DNA of 64,000 nucleotides from Hoylesella pleuritidis JCM 14110 (GCF_000613725.1 NZ_BAJN01000001.1:124001-188000), one strand, 5' to 3'. Numbered from the stretch's first letter, positions 20,060 to 30,526 are shown. Notes: generated by a model not told the origin, from the letters alone. Numbers and translations are program-made.

Positions 20060-20639
20060 AACTCTTGCCGTTGTTGCTGGTCGGGTACGCCATTTATCTT
20101 ACCACGAGCAGCGGCTCAATGCTACCCGCCGACATTTTTGGCCCGAGGCGAAAGATATTTCTTTAGCTTCTGTACTTTCCGATGCGCCGTCAGCAGACGG
20201 TCTCTTTAAAGCGCGATTGATTTATAATGAGCACGGTGTGATAACTAAAACGTATCTACCTTACACGATGCGACAGATCAGCAGCCTGCGTCTCGTTTGT
20301 GCAGACGATGTAGATTATTCTTTCAAAAGTACCGACCGCACGTATCTTAACCAGCTCTTTGCGCAGCGAGGCACTTGCGATGACATTCTGATCATCAAGA
20401 CCGGTCTCGTTACTGACACCTCTTTCACCAATATTGCCTTGTTCGACGGATATCATTGGTTTACTCCCGACACCCCTCTTTTACCCGGAACAATGCGCGC
20501 TTGGCTGTTGGATCGTGGCTTTGTCACGACCCGGCGCATTGCTGCGAACGATCTCTCACACTTTCATTCCGTTGCGCTCGTCAACGCACTCATCGGCTTA
20601 GGTCAGTGCGTCGTACCCGTTGCGCAAATAAGGGAGTGA
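20043..20639 (+). CDS. pabC: 4-amino-4-deoxychorismate lyase (class IV aminotransferase)
   Basis: The 198-residue PLP-dependent class IV aminotransferase-fold protein has the FKARLIYNE motif, the TDTSFTNIALFDG segment and TPDTPLLPGTMR, all in family order. It overlaps the corrected end of pabB. The pair therefore completes p-aminobenzoate synthesis for folate, with PabC removing pyruvate from aminodeoxychorismate. It is shorter than E. coli PabC (269) but normal for this phylum. Confidence 0.87.
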   Translation: MCPFIETLAVVAGRVRHLSYHEQRLNATRRHFWPEAKDISLASVLSDAPSADGLFKARLIYNEHGVITKTYLPYTMRQISSLRLVCADDVDYSFKSTDRTYLNQLFAQRGTCDDILIIKTGLVTDTSFTNIALFDGYHWFTPDTPLLPGTMRAWLLDRGFVTTRRIAANDLSHFHSVALVNALIGLGQCVVPVAQIRE

Positions 20640-20671
20640 TGAATTCTGTCTGTTCTTAATAAAGGAAAGAT

Positions 20672-20738
20672 AACCGATCTACGTCCGTGGAAAAAACTCC
20701 GATGAATATCGGAGAGCTTCCATAGATGTGGATCGGTT
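20672..20738. terminator. Long two-arm stem-loop between convergent genes
   Basis: AACCGATC (20672-20679) pairs with GATCGGTT (20731-20738). The intervening arms continue the pairing with several G-U wobbles, and the apex CTCCGAT/ATCGGAG (near 20697-20713) forms an inner hairpin. The location between the pabC and ygiQ 3' ends suggests termination or 3'-end protection. There is no clear T-run on the plus strand; the minus strand continues T-rich. Confidence 0.5.
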
Positions 20739-20749
20739 GAAAATAATTA

Positions 20750-21435
20750 TTATTTCATATCTTCTTCTTTGCACGCAGGATAACTGCTAATGAAGTAAGG
20801 GATAAGCTTTTGACGTAGGTTTTCTTCGGCATTGATCTTGTCAAAGAGTTGCTTGAAAGCGTAAAACTGTTTCAAAGAGGGTTTTCGCATCAGCCTCGAA
20901 ACGCTTATCCGCAAACAATCTTCGTGACTATGGAGCACGATGGCGGCTCCGGTAATTCCGTCGTGAATGTCTTTTTCACGGACCAAATACACGGTTTACA
21001 GGATGTTGTGAATCTCGTTGAACGATCACCCTGCGGCAATACCTTCGCAGAGTTGCAGTATCGACTTAGCGTCCATACCGTAAAATAAGATCGGCACCGG
21101 CATCGTAAAGGATGTATCGGCGCAATTTGTCTTGCCAATAATCGTAATGTGTGAGGTGTCACATCGAGGCTTTGATGCCAGCAAACACTACGGGGACGTC
21201 GGGAAACAGTTGTTTCAGAATATGGTTATGCACAATTGTGGGATATTCCGGTTTGCAATCGGGTTGCGAAACAATAGCCACACAATAGCCGGCAGCTTCT
21301 AAACAACGCCCGATAACAGTTGTTCCGAACGATGGATGATTTACGTAGGAGTCGCTCAAGAACAAGAAACGTATAGCTGTTGCCTGCCCCGCAGCTCGTA
21401 TTCTTTCTTGGTTGTCGGCAAGAAGTCGGTAAGCT
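20750..21435 (-). pseudogene. Decayed remnant of YgiQ-family radical SAM protein
   Basis: Separate frames carry pieces of YgiQ in the right order: [92 protein letters not shown] and LIPYFISSYPACKEEDM. Large internal parts, including the radical SAM CxxxCxxC, are missing, and there are stops, frame changes and no clear start codon. YgiQ is normally 600 or more residues; under 230 codons remain. Multiple lesions make this a true pseudogene, unlike the single-base breaks elsewhere. Confidence 0.82.
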
Positions 21436-21449
21436 GGGTCGTGCTTAGC

Positions 21450-21764
21450 TTATTCTCCAACGGTTTTTTGTTTGGATTTCCAATCAAGATAGAGCAAAAC
21501 GAGTTGGTGAAGACCGAATGCTTTCATATTGCTGTTGTATATCACGTCAAGACAAAGGTCAAGAAGTGCCTTGTCTCTGCCCTCATCCGACTCTAACAGC
21601 GATCGCAGATTAAACTTCAATTTGTCTAAAACGGCTTCGTCGATAATACCGTTACTGTCGATGAGATTACGCAATAAGGCATATTTCTCGATACTTTCCA
21701 AATGTTCATCAGTCACTTCTATATTCCTTGTTCCGGATGTGTTGGCTTGAATTTTATAAATCAT
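21450..21764 (-). CDS. Small conserved hypothetical protein
   Basis: The 104-residue, charged, helical protein starts MIYKIQANTSGTRNIEV. Reading further upstream to 21872 overlaps the amidase-like gene and is less likely. It begins 15 bases downstream of that gene and precedes the ygiQ remnant, so it is the last intact member of the operon. No family recognised. Confidence 0.7.
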   Translation of the reverse strand: MIYKIQANTSGTRNIEVTDEHLESIEKYALLRNLIDSNGIIDEAVLDKLKFNLRSLLESDEGRDKALLDLCLDVIYNSNMKAFGLHQLVLLYLDWKSKQKTVGE

Positions 21765-21778
21765 AATCGTATGAAATG

Positions 21779-24468
21779 TTATTTTAGTAAATAAGTCAAG
21801 ATACCTCTCATTATGTCGTTTCGCACTTTCGGCGATCGGATACACTCGAACGGGAAGGCCATTGTAAAGCATTTATAGTCTGAACCGTCGTAAGCGACAC
21901 CTGCACTCTGCTCGTTCTGGTAGCGCAAAGCGCAATAGGCGGGTGTCAATGGCTCTAAAATATCGGGTGCAATGGCAGCATAATGCTTGTCATTGAGTGC
22001 CTGATAGATTTCAAACTCTTGTTCCATACCTTTTATATAAGGTAGTGTGTCGAGCCGATTCGTACCCGAAAACTTTACTTTCAACACTTCTGCAAGAAAG
22101 CGTTCACCGTTCGTATTTGTCTGATCAGAGCCCAGATAAGCTCCACTCACCATCAGTCGGCCGTGCTTCTGCGTGTAGGCACGCAGTATTTTTTGCATTT
22201 TGGGTGTGAAAGTTTTATAGAACCGCAATGCGCTTGGTGTGAATTTCTCTAATCCCAAGATCAGATCTACACAGGGATAGGTGCCAATCTGCACTTTACC
22301 TGATTCGATGGCTCGGCTCGAACAACTTACGACATTGTAGCGGGCAACACTCGCAATGGCCTCCGTATGTGTAGCAACGTAATCGAAAGTATTGCCCATC
22401 ACGAATCGGCCGGCCATTTCGTCGCCACCGAATCCTAATCCGCCAGGCCCCTCAATACCCATACACGACTTGTCAAAGCATTGCTGTGCACCGGCCCAAC
22501 CGGCTGTAAGACCCTCTGAAACGCCTGCATCTCGGTTAAGATCGAAACCTTGTTCGAACTCCGTATTGATAACGGTGGGACCTGAAAGACGATGAAATCC
22601 ATTGACGACAAGGATTGTTTTTGCCGTATTCGACCGATAAACGGCAGACAAAACCTCTGTCGGGAAACTCTCGCCGCCGTGATTGACGGCCGTAACTTTA
22701 AATCGATAGTGTACACCGGGCTCCAATTCGAGTGTCAGCGACGGCCTTTTCGTTCGCCGACCGTTGTTAAAACCACCTGTTCCAGTGGCCATATAAACAT
22801 TATAGGAAGTGGGGCTGGCTGTCGGTTCTAACGAGTCTTGTACGGCTGTCCAGCTCAATTTGATTTTGTTTTTGCCGACAAACGCGATGGCGAAGTCGGT
22901 CGGTGCCAGCGGTTCAACGGTGTAAGATTGACCGTGTTGGGTCGTGATAAACCGTAGAATGGTTTTATATATGGAGCGGGCCAACGTGAAACGGAAGTTC
23001 GGATCTTGCCCACGCAGCATATCAGGAAAGTTCTGGTGCGACATTGTTTCTAATATGGCGGAAGGTATTTCGGGGTTGCGTGTCTCCGAATAGTTGCGGT
23101 CGAGCAAATCTCTTCGGGCCCAATCATGATAAGTTTGACGAATATCGCGGGTAACATCAGATAAGAGTGCATCAGCGAAATCGCGTGAAATCATGCGCGA
23201 GATATTTGTATTCAGGCGCCCGTCGTTATAGTCGGTCGTGCAGATTGCCAACGATCCGACGAGTGAAGTGCCATTTTCGGCAAAGCCGGCATCGCTATGT
23301 ACGGCCAGAGATAGCTCTAACGGTACGCCTTTTCCCTCTAATGATGGCACGAAAACAGATCCGCCGGCCAACCAGTTCACCATATTCGATCGCGCGTTGA
23401 TGTCGTCTCCATAGTCGTCTTCACCGCCTTTGGTATTATAGACGTTGTAAGGTGCGCCGGCCCATTGGGCGTAATAGCGGGCGCCTTCTAACGAACGGGG
23501 CAGATTGCTGACGTCTCCGCCCCGTTGGATGTTGCCCATTCCGCCGCCAAATCTCACGGCATCAGCTGTTACTACGCCATGTTGAGACGATTTGTTGCTC
23601 AAAACCACTTGGTTATAAGGATTGCAGCCACGGTCGAAATCGAATGTTCCGAGATACACCCATGTGCCTCCGCCCATCTGTTGATTGACTTTGAAGACCG
23701 TCTTTTGGCCTTTGTGGAATATTGTGTATTGTGCGTCCGAAATACTTCCGGCAACCGTTTGGTAGCTCACATACACGGCATAGCGGCCAGCTTCGGGTAT
23801 CTGTGGGCGGTAAACGATTTCACTGGTGTTGCGTTCCTTGGTTGTCGTTTTCGTCATTCGTGCTGTTCCAGCCTCAAAAGGATTCTCTCCGTTGGCGTAA
23901 GCACCGTGTGTTGGGCAAAACCTCGTGTGTTTGTAGATCGCCAAATATCTTTTGCGGTTGTCTCGGTATAGACAGAAGCGTCTGTATTTCCATCATTATC
24001 GACGATGATTTCATTTTTCTGCCAGTCTCGTTCACGTGGTGTGAAAACCACGGCACCGGCATTTTGTAGCATTGGAATCAGATAAGGAACGACGATGGTT
24101 TGTGTAAACAGATCTTCATTGGTGCCGAACAAGTTAGGGCGTTGCCATTCCCATGCTCCGGTTTTGGCGTTGTAAAATCGGCCGTGACTGGCCCATAAAG
24201 CAATGTGTCGATTGTAGAGACCGTGCGTAATGGTGTTGGGACGGGAGACGTTTCGCACCCACGGATCGCCCTTGTATTCTATGTCTCCCCACATCCTATA
24301 TATACCCTGATTATCAGAAGCATCTTTTTGGCTTCTGATTAACGGCTTTTCACCTTGCGAAAAGCCGTTAATCGCAGGGTGAAAAGCCGTTAATCGAAAG
24401 CCCTCTGCATAAGAGCTGAGAATCAGGAAGTTACAAAGTAGTATGAAGCTCCATCTTTTTGTTTGCAT
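21779..24468 (-). CDS. Large secreted amidase-like/golvesin/Fn3 protein (one-base deletion)
   Basis: A signal peptide (to about SSYAEG) is followed by an Amidase_3-like region split by an inserted golvesin-type beta domain (PEAGRYAVYVSY...). The amidase part resumes with LAVHSDAG and PSAILETMSHQNFPD. A fibronectin type III domain (KLSWTAVQD...YRFKVTAVN) and a ~250-residue C-terminal domain follow. Similar Bacteroidota proteins are annotated xanthan lyase or N-acetylmuramoyl-L-alanine amidase. The frame breaks at CC 23904-23905; one extra base gives QHTGAYANGENPFEAG and 896 residues. Its ATG overlaps the acyltransferase stop (TAATG). A 22-bp repeat array lies just after the signal peptide. Confidence 0.78.
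24337..24396. repeat. Three-unit 22-bp palindromic repeat inside coding sequence
   Basis: GATTAACGGCTTTTC (24337-24351) is followed by its reverse complement at 24359-24373 and again at 24381-24395, with cores centred 22 bases apart. Three units equal 66 bases or 22 codons, so the frame is kept. It encodes residues directly after the signal peptide of the amidase-like protein. The same element occurs near 230, at 6.05 kb and, with changes, at 34.8 kb. Confidence 0.75.
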
Positions 24469-25037
24469 TACTCATCCTCCTGACCGATTTCGCCGATGGT
24501 GAAACGTTCCGGTCTTTTGCCTCGAAAGTCTTTGAAGTAAAGTTTAATCTCTCGCATTTCGCTATCAATATCACCTGTCGGAATCAGTGTTCGGGTGCAT
24601 TGAATGTGTTTTTTGCTGTAATCGACACCATATAGCAAAATGGGGATTCGGGCTTTCTGTGCAATGTAATAGAAGCCTTTCTTCCAATCGGGATTCAATG
24701 AACGGGTACCCTCGGGCGTGACACAAAGATGAAAACGAGTACTCTTTGCGGCCTCGTCGGCCAGGTTGTCGGTCATACTTGTGTGTTTGCTGCGCCACAC
24801 AGGGATGCCTCCCAAATGGCGGAAAATGGGCCCGAGTGGCCAGAAAAACCACTCTCTTTTCATCAGAAAGTTGCTTTCCAATCCTTCAGCCTGCGCATAT
24901 AGTAGTCCGATTACAAAATCCCAGTTGCTCGTATGTGGTGCAAGGCAGATGATATACTTGTCGGGATGGGGCTGGTTGACGGTTTTTGACCATCCCATAT
25001 ACTTGTATAACAGCCAGCTACATATCTTTTTCCACAT
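24468..25037 (-). CDS. 1-acylglycerol-3-phosphate O-acyltransferase-like (PlsC family)
   Basis: The 189-residue protein has the acyltransferase block I HTSNWD (HX4D), block II GGIPVWR and block III PEGTRS. The family transfers acyl chains to lysophosphatidate or related acceptors at the inner membrane. It is shorter than PlsC (about 245) and lacks an obvious N-terminal helix, as in many Bacteroidota paralogues, so the acceptor is uncertain. It starts 6 bases after the small upstream gene and overlaps the amidase-like gene start. Confidence 0.85.
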   Translation of the reverse strand: MWKKICSWLLYKYMGWSKTVNQPHPDKYIICLAPHTSNWDFVIGLLYAQAEGLESNFLMKREWFFWPLGPIFRHLGGIPVWRSKHTSMTDNLADEAAKSTRFHLCVTPEGTRSLNPDWKKGFYYIAQKARIPILLYGVDYSKKHIQCTRTLIPTGDIDSEMREIKLYFKDFRGKRPERFTIGEIGQEDE

Positions 25038-25043
25038 ACATTA

Positions 25044-25316
25044 TCAATTCAAGTTGCCGATCTGATCAATGATTTCAGACACTTGTTCGTTGAATTCTAC
25101 GATCAGATTTTTATAGTATTGCCGTTGCGGTAGTCCCGGTTCGGGATGCGAAATGCGGCGGATGAAGTCTGCGTGCGTAGTGATAATAGAGGTGAGCAAA
25201 CTCTCTACGTTATCCTTTTCGGGTGTCCCGTTGTATAGAGAAGCCCCTACGCACTCTGCAAATAAGTCGCTGCAAATGTAATTAATTGTGCGTTTTAAAT
25301 CTCGTTTATTCGTCAT
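25044..25316 (-). CDS. Small conserved helical protein
   Basis: The 90-residue protein is predicted to be all helical, with no signal or membrane segment. It is first in the operon with the acyltransferase and amidase-like genes. A -7 box (TATCTTTG, minus strand, 25355-25348) gives a ~27-base leader, and it is divergent from pfp. The pattern ([18 protein letters not shown]) is one I have seen as a conserved Bacteroidales hypothetical; no function is known to me. Confidence 0.75.
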   Translation of the reverse strand: MTNKRDLKRTINYICSDLFAECVGASLYNGTPEKDNVESLLTSIITTHADFIRRISHPEPGLPQRQYYKNLIVEFNEQVSEIIDQIGNLN

Positions 25317-25526
25317 AATTATATCGGTTTAGTTGCTAAATTCTGTCCAAAGATAGAAAAAAAAATGATAAGTGGTATCGTTTTGCCCGAAAAAATATTC
25401 TTAATTGTTGGTTTTCTGATGGAAACACTTCCTCATATCGCAGATTTATCGTACTTTTGTAGGGCGTTAAGCAGATGCTGGCTCGATAACAATAAAATAA
25501 TTCTCTATAATAAACAAAAAGGTAAA

Positions 25527-27167
25527 ATGAAAAAAAGTCTTTTGCAAAAAGAACGTTCTTCTTATCAGCCTAAGCTGCCTAAGGGACTTCAGGGTGCAGT
25601 AAAGGTGAAAGAAGGAGCGCCGACACAGAGTGTCTCCGACCGCGAAGAGATTCAGAAATTATTCCCGAACACATACGGAATGCCGTTGGTTGAGTTTGTT
25701 CCCGGTAATGAGGCAAACCACGAGGCAATGAATGTGGGTGTTATTTTGAGTGGAGGTCAGGCTCCCGGTGGGCACAATGTGATTTGCGGAATATTCGATG
25801 AGGTGAAGAAACTCAACCCGAACAATCGTCTGTATGGCTTTTTGATGGGGCCTGGTGGACTGGTAGAGCATAACTATATAGAGCTGACTGCCGAAATCAT
25901 TGACGATTATCGTAACACCGGCGGATTTGATATGATCGGTAGCGGACGTACCAAATTGGAGGAAGAAGACCAGTTTGAGAAGGGGTTAGAGATTATTCGC
26001 AAGCTTGATATACAGGCCATCGTTATTATCGGTGGTGATGACTCGAATACCAACGCCTGTGTTTTGGCCGAATATTATGCTGCCAAGAAGTGTGGTGTGC
26101 AAGTAATCGGCTGCCCGAAAACCATTGACGGCGATCTGAAAAACGATCAGATCGAAACCTCTTTCGGATTTGACACAGCTACGAAGACTTACGCAGAGTT
26201 GATCGGTAATATCGAACGCGACTGTAATTCGGCTCGTAAGTATTGGCATTTCATCAAGTTGATGGGACGATCTGCATCTCACATCGCTTTGGAGTGTGCG
26301 CTGCAATGTCAGCCGAATGTCTGCATTGTCTCTGAGGAAGTGCAGCAGAAAGATATGACACTCAACCAAATCGTTGAGCAAATTGCTGCGGCCGTGGCCG
26401 ACAGAGCAAGTCAGGGAATGAACTTCGGCGTGGTTTTGATTCCCGAAGGATTGATAGAGTTTATCCCCTCTATTGGTAGACTGATTGGCGAACTCAATGA
26501 TTTGCTGGCCGCTCACGGGGCCGATTACAAAGACCTTGACAAAGAAGCACAGCGCGCTTACATTCTTGCACATCTGAGTAAAGAGAATGCCGAGACTTTT
26601 GCAACACTTCCCGAAGGTGTGGCTCGTCAGCTTTCGCTTGATCGCGATCCACACGGCAACGTTCAGGTGTCGTTGATTGAAACCGAACGACTGCTCTCTG
26701 ATATGGTGGAAGCAAAACTTGTAGCCTGGAAAAAAGATGGAAAGTTCGACGGGAAGTTTGCTCCGTTGTACCACTTCTTCGGTTATGAGGGACGCTGCGC
26801 AGCACCATCTAACTTCGATGCAGACTATTGTTATGCCTTAGGTGTAAGTGCCGCGCAACTCATTGCCAATGGAAAGACCGGCTATATGGCCATTGTTAAG
26901 AATACGACGGCGCCCACCGATGAGTGGAAAGCAGGCGGTGTACCTATTACGATGATGATGAATATGGAACGCCGAAGTGGCGAGATGAAACCCGTTATAC
27001 GTAAGGCGCTTGTCGAATTAGACGGTGCACCTTTCCGTGAGTTTGCTCGTCTGCGCGACGAATGGGCTAAAGAGACCTGTTTTATTTATCCCGGTCCGAT
27101 ACAGTATTGGGGTCCTGCGGCAGTGTGCGACCGTACAACGCGCACGCTCGAACTCGAACAACAATAA
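25527..27167 (+). CDS. pfp: Pyrophosphate-dependent phosphofructokinase
   Basis: The 546-residue protein is the long PFP type. It has [13 protein letters not shown] at the nucleotide site, GGDDSNTNA and [10 protein letters not shown]. The Asp in GGDD and the Lys in PKTIDGD are the residues that mark PPi rather than ATP use. It reversibly converts fructose-6-phosphate to fructose-1,6-bisphosphate. The frame is open to 25365, but [13 protein letters not shown] at 25527 is the family start, with -7 box TACTTTTG at 25452-25459 upstream. It complements pgi at 36 kb in glycolysis. Confidence 0.93.
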   Translation: MKKSLLQKERSSYQPKLPKGLQGAVKVKEGAPTQSVSDREEIQKLFPNTYGMPLVEFVPGNEANHEAMNVGVILSGGQAPGGHNVICGIFDEVKKLNPNNRLYGFLMGPGGLVEHNYIELTAEIIDDYRNTGGFDMIGSGRTKLEEEDQFEKGLEIIRKLDIQAIVIIGGDDSNTNACVLAEYYAAKKCGVQVIGCPKTIDGDLKNDQIETSFGFDTATKTYAELIGNIERDCNSARKYWHFIKLMGRSASHIALECALQCQPNVCIVSEEVQQKDMTLNQIVEQIAAAVADRASQGMNFGVVLIPEGLIEFIPSIGRLIGELNDLLAAHGADYKDLDKEAQRAYILAHLSKENAETFATLPEGVARQLSLDRDPHGNVQVSLIETERLLSDMVEAKLVAWKKDGKFDGKFAPLYHFFGYEGRCAAPSNFDADYCYALGVSAAQLIANGKTGYMAIVKNTTAPTDEWKAGGVPITMMMNMERRSGEMKPVIRKALVELDGAPFREFARLRDEWAKETCFIYPGPIQYWGPAAVCDRTTRTLELEQQ

Positions 27168-27228
27168 TGATTGCATTGTTTTGCCAAAGGTTCTGAGTGT
27201 TGAACCTTTGCAAAACGCATTTATCAGG

Positions 27229-28112
27229 ATGTCTTCTGCACGTCGAACGACCCGGCGAACCTATCGCCGACACAAGCGATCAGTACGTCATCGCTCCTCG
27301 TTTCTGCCTGCTTTCCTGCACCGTTATCCCCGTTGGGCTTGGTGGGTAGGCGGTATCGGCATTGTCGTCATTTATATATGGGCTTTTTATTCGTTCTTTG
27401 TCGGACCCACAGGGTTTCGTTGGCGCGCGCTATATGGCGATGCTCGCTATCCCGAAGGCTATGAAATTCATGGTATAGATATCTCTCATTATCAAGGTAC
27501 CATTGATTGGGATGCTCTTCAAAACGCACAAATCGAGGGTAATCCGCTACGTTTTATTATCGTGAAATCAACCGAAGGGGCCGGTCAGTTGGATGAAAAC
27601 TTCAACGATAACTTCTATCAAGCACGCGAGTATGGCTTCATTCGAGGAGCCTATCATTTTTGGAGTAACAGGTCATCGGCACGTTCACAGGCTTATTATT
27701 TCCTCAAACAGGTGCACTTGGAAGATGGGGATTTACCGCCGGTATTGGATATCGAACACAAGCCTAAGGCAGATCGGTTGAAGATTTTCAGCGAGATGTG
27801 CTCACGTGGCTGCACATTGTGGAAGACAAATATCACGCAAAGCCTATTATCTATACCTATTACAAGTTTAAGGAGAGTTATCTCAGTGCTCCCGTTTTTG
27901 ATGATTACCCTTATTGGATAGCCCATTATTACGTCGATAAAGTGGAATATAAGGGGAAGTGGAAGTTTTGGCAACATACCGATGCTGGTCGCCTCCCGGG
28001 CATCAAAGGCTATGTTGATTTCAATATTTATAACGGTTCGTATTACGATTTGCGCAAACTCACCATCGGTTCACACGAAAACGAGGCTCCGAGTATATTC
28101 GATGAGGATTAG
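27229..28112 (+). CDS. Membrane-anchored GH25 muramidase (one-base deletion)
   Basis: A basic N-terminus (RRTTRRTYRRHKR) precedes a single membrane helix (WWVGGIGIVVIYIWAFYSFF) and a GH25 domain with IHGIDISHYQG, KSTEG, GAYHFW, DIEH and FWQHT. The frame breaks near 27795; one extra G gives FSEDVLTWLHIVEDKY and a 294-residue protein with all GH25 motifs. Unlike the GH25 at 6.4 kb, it is anchored by a signal-anchor rather than a cleaved signal. ATG 27229 is chosen because residues before it overlap pfp. Confidence 0.8.
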
Positions 28113-28133
28113 AATACTGTAATCCAAGCTTTC

Positions 28134-28154
28134 AAAAGTGGGCTTTCACTTTTT
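28134..28154 (+). terminator. Weak terminator after GH25
   Basis: AAAAGTG (28134-28140) pairs with CACTTTT (28147-28153) across a 6-base loop and runs into T-rich sequence, 22 bases after the GH25 stop. Confidence 0.5.
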
Positions 28155-28231
28155 CATTTATTTATCCTTTCCTTTTAGGTTGTAACTTAGCGGTGAGTTC
28201 GAAATTTCCTTTCCAAACAACTGTCAAAGTC

Positions 28232-28336
28232 GTAACTGAATTATGGCAAGTGTAGTAACGGGGGTACGGTAATAGGAGTAACCGAGTTACGACAATCGTC
28301 GCAACTGAGTTACGGCACAAAGAGTAACGGAGCAGC
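28232..28336. repeat. Five-unit 23-bp palindromic array, GTAAC type
   Basis: GTAAC or GCAAC starts at 28232, 28255, 28278, 28301 and 28324, exactly 23 bases apart. The best units are odd palindromes: GTAACCGAGTTAC at 28278-28290 and GCAACTGAGTTAC at 28301-28313. The spacers between them are not conserved. The array lies in the gap between the convergent GH25 and glycosyltransferase genes. Confidence 0.8.
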
Positions 28337-28481
28337 AATAGAGATCGCTGTCTTGGTGCTGTGAGCATTGATATTTTTGATACTTGAAGCACGATGCCCT
28401 ACGCATTCATAAATTCGTTGGACTTACTTTATCTAACGCGAGTTGGATCAAGCATTTTCTTATACGGTACATCGTTCATCT

Positions 28482-28548
28482 GCCTCCCACTCGTGGAGTA
28501 TAGAGATACCTCACAAGTGAGGCGTAGAGAGCCCTCTCTCGTGGGGTA
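28482..28548. repeat. Three-unit ~24-bp palindromic array, CTC/GAG type
   Basis: Three units share a CCTC..C...GTGAGG-like palindrome centred near 28491, 28515 and 28539, each followed by TAGAGA or TAAAT. The middle unit, CCTCACAAGTGAGG, is a perfect inverted repeat; the others differ but remain partly self-complementary. It shares the gap 28113-28582 with the GTAAC array; nothing else is recognisable in this gap. Confidence 0.65.
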
Positions 28549-28582
28549 AATACTGTCTGAACTTACTTGTTACGCTCCTTCC

Positions 28583-29560
28583 TCACTCGCAGAATACAAA
28601 TTTATCCCGAACTTGTATTAATTTACACAACATTCGTCGCCCTAATTTACTTGCCGAGAGACGTCTGAACCAATTGTACTTCCGGGTGTAATTACGGTCG
28701 GGTAGGGGAAAAAGTCCTTTTCGATATAGTCTTTCCACACATTGTTCTAAATGGTGGAAAGAGCCGGTTTGGATGATAATATTGTACAAATAATCCATTG
28801 TCAGCTGCGCCACACGTCGTTGTAACGCTTCACGGTCAGCCTCCGGTCCGGTAAAGGCTAAATTCCGGAGATTCAGAATTACGCTTTCCGTATCGCTGAG
28901 ACGTTTGACTACGTGTCGGATATCTTGATTGTGAGTGATCGAGTTAGCACGTCGACGATAGAAATAGGCCTTGGCATCGGTCGTAAACAAGCGTTCGGCA
29001 CGTAGCAACAGCTGTGGAGTGAATTCTTCATCTTCGTGGAAGATTCCCTCGCGAAATCGCAAATTGGCTAACGTTTTTCGGCGAATGATGTAACTCCAAG
29101 CGGCTGCTTTAATATTGTTTCGGCGCATATAGGAGTTACCTTCCATCGGTCCTTCGAAAGTGTAAGGTATTTCTGTCGGAATCCGATCAGCTGAATTGAA
29201 AAGCACAATATCCGGATTGTGATAACGTACGATGTCGAGACAGTGTTCATAGGGTGCTTGGATAAGGTAGTCGTCAGCATCGATGAATTGGATATATTCG
29301 CCTGTGGATACGCGGATACCAATGTTTCGGGCAGCGCTTAAGCCTATATTTCGCTGACGGATATAAATAATATCGTCTGAGTAAGGAGCCAATTCATTGA
29401 TCGGGCATTCATCTGAACCGTCATCGACGATGATGATCTCTCGCTCTCCTGCGCGTAAGGTTAAGGTCAAGATACTCTCGATACACGTGTGAAGCATCTC
29501 TACCGGGAGGTTGTAATAGGTGATGATGAAGCTTATTTTCTTTGTGAGTAGAGTTTGCAT
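28583..29560 (-). CDS. Family 2 glycosyltransferase
   Basis: The 325-residue GT-A protein has FIITYYNLP at the N-terminus, IIVDDGSDE and FIDADDY (the DxD metal site) and the HEDEEF motif seen in Bacteroidota GT2 enzymes. It probably adds a sugar to a cell-surface polysaccharide; donor and acceptor are unknown. It overlaps the upstream glycosyltransferase by 28 bases, so the two are coexpressed. Confidence 0.9.
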   Translation of the reverse strand: MQTLLTKKISFIITYYNLPVEMLHTCIESILTLTLRAGEREIIIVDDGSDECPINELAPYSDDIIYIRQRNIGLSAARNIGIRVSTGEYIQFIDADDYLIQAPYEHCLDIVRYHNPDIVLFNSADRIPTEIPYTFEGPMEGNSYMRRNNIKAAAWSYIIRRKTLANLRFREGIFHEDEEFTPQLLLRAERLFTTDAKAYFYRRRANSITHNQDIRHVVKRLSDTESVILNLRNLAFTGPEADREALQRRVAQLTMDYLYNIIIQTGSFHHLEQCVERLYRKGLFPLPDRNYTRKYNWFRRLSASKLGRRMLCKLIQVRDKFVFCE

Positions 29561-30462
29561 AATGCGTTTTCTCCTATCGTTTTGATGATAAATGCTTTTA
29601 GTTTAGTAGTTAAAGAGAGAGTCCTATCAATCAAAATACTGGCAGGAATAGGTATCCGAGGCAACGAAACATCTGTTTTACCGCCACGTATGAGATCTAA
29701 TTGAATATTGACCAAATGCAAATAGTAGATGGCCAAATCTTTTTGAGGAATCCCGTCAGTACAAAAGTATTGACGTATGGCATCAAGATGGGCAGACAGT
29801 AATTGTGAAAGTTCTTTGACACCGGCACAAGCTGTGATACCATTTGGATTTGCAACGTAGTAATAAAGGCCTTTGTCAGTCGTCGCAATATTCTGAGAAA
29901 TACTGAGCAAACGGGCCGTTGTTGTGACATCTTCAAACACTTGTCCCACAGGAAAACGGGTATTTCGGAAGAGTTCGACCCTGAAAATCTTGTTGCAAAC
30001 ATAACTATGAAGATAAGCTCTATAAGTAATCCAATAGCTATTGACATCGTGGTACTCTTTGTTTTCAAAAGTCAGCAACCGTTGTCGGGTACTTCCGTAA
30101 TGCACATACACAGGATATTCGAGGATGTTGCACGTAGGATGATTCTTGAATTCATTCATCACTTCTTGTAAAGTGCCTGTTCCGATATAATCGTCTGCAT
30201 CGAGGAATGTAACGAATGTTCCCTTAACGACGGATAATCCTGAATTTCGAGCTGCACACAGACTGCCATTTGCTTGATGAATTACACGGATTCGGTTGTT
30301 TATCAGTGACAGTTCATTGCAAATCACAGGACTGTTATCTGTCGAACCATCGTCGATAAGTATAAGTTCGTAATCTGTATACGTCTGTCCGAGCACACTT
30401 TCCACACATCTGCGCAATGTTTTCTCAGCGTTATAAATAGGTATGATAATGCTTAATTCCAT
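29533..30462 (-). CDS. Family 2 glycosyltransferase
   Basis: The 309-residue GT2 protein starts MELSIIIPIYNAEKTL, with LIDDGSTD, FLDADDY and the FEDVTT motif in order. The frame is open to 30711, antisense to the flippase, but the family start and a -7 box (TATCTTTG, minus strand, 30481-30474) fix 30462; the leader would be only about six bases. It pairs with the next glycosyltransferase and is divergent from a Wzx-like flippase, which points to capsule or O-antigen assembly. Confidence 0.9.
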   Translation of the reverse strand: MELSIIIPIYNAEKTLRRCVESVLGQTYTDYELILIDDGSTDNSPVICNELSLINNRIRVIHQANGSLCAARNSGLSVVKGTFVTFLDADDYIGTGTLQEVMNEFKNHPTCNILEYPVYVHYGSTRQRLLTFENKEYHDVNSYWITYRAYLHSYVCNKIFRVELFRNTRFPVGQVFEDVTTTARLLSISQNIATTDKGLYYYVANPNGITACAGVKELSQLLSAHLDAIRQYFCTDGIPQKDLAIYYLHLVNIQLDLIRGGKTDVSLPRIPIPASILIDRTLSLTTKLKAFIIKTIGENALCKLYSQRK

Positions 30463-30526
30463 CGTTCCGTGAGCAAAGATACGCCAAAAAAGCAATAAAG
30501 CAAGCGAATCTTCGTTTTTTATTCCG

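Noticed and set aside
28162-28392. 76-codon frame on the minus strand
   Set aside because: It is an artefact of the GTAAC repeat array between convergent genes.
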